A stretch of DNA of 28,061 bases from an uncultured Gemmobacter sp. (GTDB taxonomy: Bacteria > Pseudomonadota > Alphaproteobacteria > Rhodobacterales > Rhodobacteraceae). The position numbers and the translations under genes were made by a program. Positions within the stretch are counted from its first letter, which is position 1, and every line of letters starts with the position of its first letter. The notes under the pieces are model-generated. The model was not told where the DNA came from. It saw only the letters and a list, made by a program, of their open reading frames with translations, and searched no databases. The stretch spans positions 1 through 28,061 of the forward strand of contig CALKAA010000474.1 in the NCBI GenBank assembly GCA_937983495.1, read 5' to 3'. Below are positions 24,735 to 28,061 of the stretch, piece by piece.

Positions 24735-25059
24735 TCCCGTGGACGAAATCGAGGCGATTCTTGAAGAGATCGCAGACGCGTTGAAGCAGGGTCGGCTTGC
24801 AGCACTTGCGAGCCTCGAAGCACGCCTCATGCAACTGGAACCCGCACTGGCCGAGACAGATCAACTCCGACTGATCGCAATTCTGGCAAAGGCGGAACGG
24901 AATGAGCGTCTGCTACGGGCTGCCAGGAGGGGCGTACGCAGCGCGCAGAGACGACTCGCCGAGATTTCACGCTCGTTGCAAGGGTTGGCAACCTATGACC
25001 GCAAGGGGCATCTGGAATCACGCGGTCAGCCGACTCGCCTCCTCAGCAAACGCTTCTGA
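24724..25059 (+). CDS. FlgN-like flagellar chaperone or hypothetical protein
   Basis: A 111-residue mostly helical, charged protein. It begins MAIDPVDEIEAILEEIADAL and continues with heptad-like Leu/Ala/Glu runs (ALKQGRLAALASLEARLMQL, AKAERNERLLRAARRG), consistent with an alpha-helical hairpin like FlgN, the export chaperone for FlgK/FlgL. Sequence likeness alone is too weak to be sure. Its place between the rod protein and flagellin supports a flagellar role. The ATG at 24724 gives an 11-bp overlap with the upstream gene; a frame from 24685 is also open but overlaps more. Confidence 0.65.
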   Translation: MAIDPVDEIEAILEEIADALKQGRLAALASLEARLMQLEPALAETDQLRLIAILAKAERNERLLRAARRGVRSAQRRLAEISRSLQGLATYDRKGHLESRGQPTRLLSKRF

Positions 25060-25262
25060 TCTTCATCAAATGCACCGCAATTCGGCGGCGGTGACGGCCT
25101 GATCTTAGGGTTCTGTTAGAACTTCCCCTCCATCAATCAAGGGGCATCCCACGAGGGGCTGGCGCGGTGCCGAAACAAGGCAACCGCAGGGCGAGAAAGC
25201 CGAACTGGCCGAAAGGCTGACAAAGCCGCACGCAAAGCGTCGGCAGCAAGAAGGAACAGGAC
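25060..25262 (+). promoter_or_regulatory. flagellin promoter and leader region
   Basis: A 203-bp gene-free stretch ahead of flagellin. TTAG-N7-TTAG (25105-25119) repeats with the same 11-bp phasing as the fliK/FlgJ gap. The inverted repeat GTTCT-N3-AGAAC (25110-25122) overlaps it. The remaining 140 bases are purine-rich and may be a long 5' leader, which would suit regulation by FlbT, known in Caulobacter to bind flagellin mRNA leaders. AAGGA lies 7 bases before the ATG. I found no convincing sigma-28 or sigma-54 promoter. Confidence 0.45.
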
Positions 25263-26480
25263 ATGTCGTCCATTCTCACCAATACCGGTGCCATGGTTGC
25301 CCTTCAGACCATGAAAGGCATCAATGCCAACCTTGGCAAAGTCCAATCGGAGATTTCGACCGGCAAATCCGTCGCCAACGCCAAGGACAATGCCGCCGTC
25401 TGGGCGATTTCCAAGGTGATGGAATCCGACGTGAAAAGCTTCGAGGGGATCTCGGACGCGCTCGCTCTGGGTAGCTCCACTGTGACCGTGGCGCGGCAAG
25501 CTGCTGAAACCGTCACCGACCTGCTGACCCAAGTCAAAGGCAAGATCGTTGCTGCACAAGGTGCCAACGTGGACCGGGCAAAGATCCAGTCCGACATCGA
25601 CGCCCTGACCGGGCAGATCGGTTCGGTGGTTGGCGCGGCTCAATTCAACGGGCTGAACCTTGTCAACGGCAGCACTGCTTCGATGGATGTGCTGGCATCG
25701 CTGGATCGTTCCGGCAGCACGACGGTGGCCTCCTCGATCACGGTGCAAGGCCAGGATCTTGGCTTTGGAGCCTATGTGGCCAACGATGTCTTCACCACTT
25801 CGGGCACCGCTTCGGCCAATGGTGACACCTTCGTCCTGTCGCTGAACAGCGGCGGCGGCACCGGCGATTTCACCATCGCGGATGGCACGAATGCCTGGCT
25901 TGCCGGTGACAAGATCGCCATGCAGATCGGGAACAAATCCGTCAGCTACACCGTGACCTCGGACGATGTGGACGCGGCGAATGCCTCGATGGCGAATACC
26001 GTTCCCGACATGATCGCTATCGGCCTGAAAAATGCCATCGACGCCCTGGGCATTGAGGGCCTGGTCGTCAATTATGACAGCGGGAATCCGGGTCAACTGT
26101 CCTTCGTGAACGATGGCACCACCGACCTGACCACCAGCGGCCAATACACCAATGCTGGTGCTGGCGGCCTCGGGGCACTGTCCCAGATCAACGTGGTGAG
26201 CAACACGGTCGATTCGCTGAGGCGGATCGAAACCATGCTGCAAACTGCGGTCGATGCTTCGGCTGCTTTGGGCTCTTCGCAGAAACGGATTGAAACGCAA
26301 TCTGATTTCGTGGGCAAACTTGCGGATGCCCTGACCACCGGCATCGGCTCCATGGTGGATGCAGACATGGAGGAAACCTCGGCTCGCCTGCAAGCTTTGC
26401 AGACCCAGCAACAGCTCGGCATCCAGGCTCTGTCAATTGCTAACCAGGCACCGCAGAGCATCCTGTCGCTGTTCCGCTGA
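25263..26480 (+). CDS. fliC: flagellin
   Basis: A 405-residue filament subunit. The N-terminal D0/D1 region starts MSSILTNTGAMVALQTMKGI and has SEISTGKSVANAKDNAAVWA (the conserved flagellin turn) and GAAQFNGLNLVNGS. The C-terminal D0/D1 ends QQQLGIQALSIANQAPQSIL with the terminal LFR. Between about 130 and 310 lies a variable, Gly/Ser/Thr/Asp-rich surface domain (ASANGDTFVLSLNSGGGTGD), unlike the ends. No signal peptide is expected because export is by the flagellar type III system. The symbol fliC is used generically; relatives call it flaA or fliC. It has its own leader and is followed by a strong hairpin before flaF. Confidence 0.95.
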   Translation: MSSILTNTGAMVALQTMKGINANLGKVQSEISTGKSVANAKDNAAVWAISKVMESDVKSFEGISDALALGSSTVTVARQAAETVTDLLTQVKGKIVAAQGANVDRAKIQSDIDALTGQIGSVVGAAQFNGLNLVNGSTASMDVLASLDRSGSTTVASSITVQGQDLGFGAYVANDVFTTSGTASANGDTFVLSLNSGGGTGDFTIADGTNAWLAGDKIAMQIGNKSVSYTVTSDDVDAANASMANTVPDMIAIGLKNAIDALGIEGLVVNYDSGNPGQLSFVNDGTTDLTTSGQYTNAGAGGLGALSQINVVSNTVDSLRRIETMLQTAVDASAALGSSQKRIETQSDFVGKLADALTTGIGSMVDADMEETSARLQALQTQQQLGIQALSIANQAPQSILSLFR

Positions 26481-26491
26481 CGGATCAAGCC

Positions 26492-26517
26492 TGTGGCGCG
26501 CCATGCGGCGCGCCACA
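26492..26517 (+). terminator. perfect 11-bp hairpin after flagellin
   Basis: TGTGGCGCGCC (26492-26502) pairs exactly with GGCGCGCCACA (26507-26517) around the four-base loop ATGC, 11 bases after the flagellin stop. No T-tract follows (ACCAATCC), so it may be a partial terminator or a 3' stabiliser that sets flagellin mRNA above flaF-flbT mRNA. Confidence 0.65.
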
Positions 26518-26556
26518 ACCAATCCCTCCACACCCCAAACTCCGGAAGGATGATCC

Positions 26557-26934
26557 GTGAACGCTCAGCTTTTCGCGCGGACCGCGTATGGCCGCCCCGA
26601 AACTCCTATCCGCTCCCCGCGCCAGATCGAATATGACCTGTTCGCCAAAATCACGCAGAGGCTTTCGCTGACGCACCAGCAACGTGACGCAGACTTTCCT
26701 GCCTTCATGAAGGCTCTGCACGACAATGTGCATCTCTGGCGTGTTTTGGCATCCGATGTCGCCTCCTCTGGCAACGGCTTGCCGCAACAACTGCGTGCAA
26801 GGCTGTTTTACCTGTATCAGTTCACCGACCAACACAGCCGGAAAGTGATGAAAAACGAAGCCTCAGCCGAGGTTCTGATCGACATAAACAAGGCGATCAT
26901 GCGCGGCCTGCGCGGCGAAGGAGACCAGCCATGA
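26557..26934 (+). CDS. flaF: flagellar biosynthesis regulator FlaF
   Basis: A 125-residue protein typical of the alphaproteobacterial FlaF family: AYGRPETPIRSPRQIEYDLF at the N-terminus, then HDNVHLWRVLASDVASSGNGLP and LRARLFYLYQFTDQHSRKV. FlaF promotes flagellin synthesis or secretion, in balance with FlbT. The start is a GTG at 26557 with AAGGA upstream. It ends overlapping flbT as ATGA. The hairpin at 26492-26517 separates it from flagellin. Confidence 0.93.
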   Translation: MNAQLFARTAYGRPETPIRSPRQIEYDLFAKITQRLSLTHQQRDADFPAFMKALHDNVHLWRVLASDVASSGNGLPQQLRARLFYLYQFTDQHSRKVMKNEASAEVLIDINKAIMRGLRGEGDQP

Positions 26935-27335
26935 GCGGACTCGTTCTGAAACTGGGCCCCCATGAGCGCGTCCTGATCAATGGGGCTGTCATTGAAAATG
27001 GGGATCGCCGCTCGCGTCTCGCCATCATGACTCCCAATGCGCATATTCTGAGGCTTAGGGATGCCATTGCCCCAGACGAGGTCAATACACCTGTACGGCG
27101 CGTCTGTTACATTGCGCAACTGGTGCTGTCTGGCGATGTGGAGCCAGAAGATGCCCGGATGCAATTGCTTCGTGGTATCGAGCAGTTGAGCCAAGTCCTG
27201 ACAGATCATGACAGCCGAATTCAGCTTTCTCTAGCCACCAGGGCCATCATAGATGATCAACACTATCAGGCGCTTAAAGCCCTGAGATGTCTGCTGCCGC
27301 GCGAAGAACGCCTGTTCGGAGCGCGCCCGTCATGA
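26931..27335 (+). CDS. flbT: flagellin post-transcriptional repressor FlbT
   Basis: A 134-residue FlbT. The N-terminus MSGLVLKLGPHERVLINGAV with IENGDRRSRLAIMTPNAHILRL is the family signature, and VRRVCYIAQLVLSGD is well conserved. In Caulobacter FlbT binds the 5' leader of flagellin mRNA and promotes its decay until the hook is finished; here the long flagellin leader is the likely target (inference). It is coupled to flaF and to the next gene by ATGA at both ends. Confidence 0.94.
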   Translation: MSGLVLKLGPHERVLINGAVIENGDRRSRLAIMTPNAHILRLRDAIAPDEVNTPVRRVCYIAQLVLSGDVEPEDARMQLLRGIEQLSQVLTDHDSRIQLSLATRAIIDDQHYQALKALRCLLPREERLFGARPS

Positions 27336-28061
27336 CATATTCTGTCACGCTGCCGCTTTCCGGCTATGCCGGCTGGAATTTCCTGAAACGCACACAGGAA
27401 AAGCAGCAATCCCTGCTGTCCCAGAATACCATGCAGCAGCGTGACGAAGCCTATTTTCGGGATAAGATCGGCAGCATTGATACTGCGGCACAACTGGTCG
27501 CAGACCGCCGCCTCCTTCGCGTTGCCTTGGGTGCCTTTGGGCTCGAAAGCGATATAAACAACAAGTTCTTCATCCGAAAAGTACTTGAAAGCAGTACGAT
27601 CGAGCCAAAGTCACTTGCCAATAAACTCTCGGACAAACGCTACAAGGATATGGCCGAGACTTTTGGTTTTGGAACATTTTCTACGCCCAGCACAAAGCTA
27701 TCAACCTTTGCAGAAGATATTCTTGCCAAATTTCGGCAACAAACATTCGAAGCCTCGGTTGGAGAGGCAAATGGTAGCCTGCGTATTGCTCTCTATGCAG
27801 AACGCACACTGCCTGAACTGGCCTCAAAAAATCAAAGCCAGGCTACAAAGTGGTATACAATCATTGGCTCGGAGCCGCTCAGGAACCTGTTCCAAACAAT
27901 GTTCAACTTGCCGAGTTCGTTCGGAACACTGGATATAGATCAGCAAGTCGCAACCTTGCAAAAAAAGACTAAAGCAATGTTTGGCTCCGCGAGCCTGGAT
28001 CAATTCTCCGATGCCACCAGCATGAAAAAACTTTTGCGCAACTATATTGTGCGCGCAGAAA
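27332..28061 (+). CDS. DUF1217 family flagellar protein, 3' end missing
   Basis: The frame starts at ATG 27332, overlapping the flbT stop as ATGA, and stays open to the window edge (243 codons). It reads MTYSVTLPLSGYAGWNFLKR, then QNTMQQRDEAYFRDKIGSID and DRRLLRVALGAFGLESDINN, followed by FIRKVLESSTIEPKSLANKL and DKRYKDMAETFGFG. These blocks are characteristic of DUF1217 proteins, which occur in flagellar loci of Rhizobiales and Rhodobacterales, commonly next to flbT or basal-body genes. A role in basal-body assembly is inferred from context. The second half is far richer in A and T (roughly 37-50 percent GC in the lines I counted) than the replication genes (about 70 percent in a sampled line of dnaN). 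Confidence 0.82.
   Translation, partial: MTYSVTLPLSGYAGWNFLKRTQEKQQSLLSQNTMQQRDEAYFRDKIGSIDTAAQLVADRRLLRVALGAFGLESDINNKFFIRKVLESSTIEPKSLANKLSDKRYKDMAETFGFGTFSTPSTKLSTFAEDILAKFRQQTFEASVGEANGSLRIALYAERTLPELASKNQSQATKWYTIIGSEPLRNLFQTMFNLPSSFGTLDIDQQVATLQKKTKAMFGSASLDQFSDATSMKKLLRNYIVRAE

Noticed and set aside
25130..25262. Sigma-54 or sigma-28 promoter for flagellin
   Set aside because: TGGCGCGGTGCCG does not match TGGC-N8-TGC spacing with conserved bases, and GCCGAAAC lacks a TAAA-type partner at the right distance.
25137..26411. 424-codon minus-strand open frame opposite flagellin
   Set aside because: Antisense shadow of a certain gene with no recognisable domain.

Overview
This window is chromosomal DNA of an alphaproteobacterium of the order Rhodobacterales (Rhodobacter/Tabrizicola/Gemmobacter-like). 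The evidence is high GC, the rpoE-chrR pair with its divergent partner operon, the order dnaA-dnaN-recF-(2 genes)-gyrB, the rpsT/crotonase/mutM/ubiE/ubiB neighbourhood, and a flagellar locus with FlaF, FlbT and a DUF1217 protein. Genus assignment is inference. The first 26 bases are not biological: they match the end of the Illumina Read 1 adapter, so the left edge is an assembly end. The first and last genes are cut by the window edges.

Layout. (1) 27-4904, minus strand: a tightly overlapped operon of FAD oxidoreductase, DUF1365, MFS transporter, DUF3833, SDR and a truncated membrane-anchored protein. (2) 4905-6333: a short divergent promoter region, then rpoE (ECF sigma factor) and chrR (zinc anti-sigma factor). 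Both directions carry the same promoter pattern, TGATCC-N16-CGTA, so sigma-E probably drives itself and the operon. This is the singlet-oxygen/lipid-oxidation stress locus. (3) 6334-8443, minus: TauE/SafE permease, GNAT acetyltransferase and serB, with overlapping starts and stops. (4) 8456-16294, minus: gyrB, a LysE exporter, a nucleotidyltransferase, recF, dnaN and dnaA, the chromosome replication block. (5) 16295-19027: a gene-free stretch before dnaA, then rpsT, an enoyl-CoA hydratase and mutM, all minus. (6) 19028-21300, plus: ubiE and ubiB for ubiquinone synthesis. (7) 21297-22115, minus: a small-molecule phosphotransferase. (8) 22157-28061: flagellar genes, with flgD and fliK leftward and a FlgJ-like rod protein, a FlgN-like protein, flagellin, flaF, flbT and a truncated DUF1217 gene rightward.

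The signals most worth a second look are four. The first is the matched pair of sigma-E promoters, each with an inverted repeat filling its spacer. The second is the six-gene coupled operon, whose DUF3833, MFS and DUF1365 members have no firm biochemical role. The third is a 25-bp perfect palindrome inside the coding sequence of the GNAT gene. The fourth is a pair of TTA-N8-TTA direct repeats (CtrA-like spacing) ahead of the flagellar transcription units. No tRNA, rRNA, CRISPR array, insertion sequence or prophage gene was seen.
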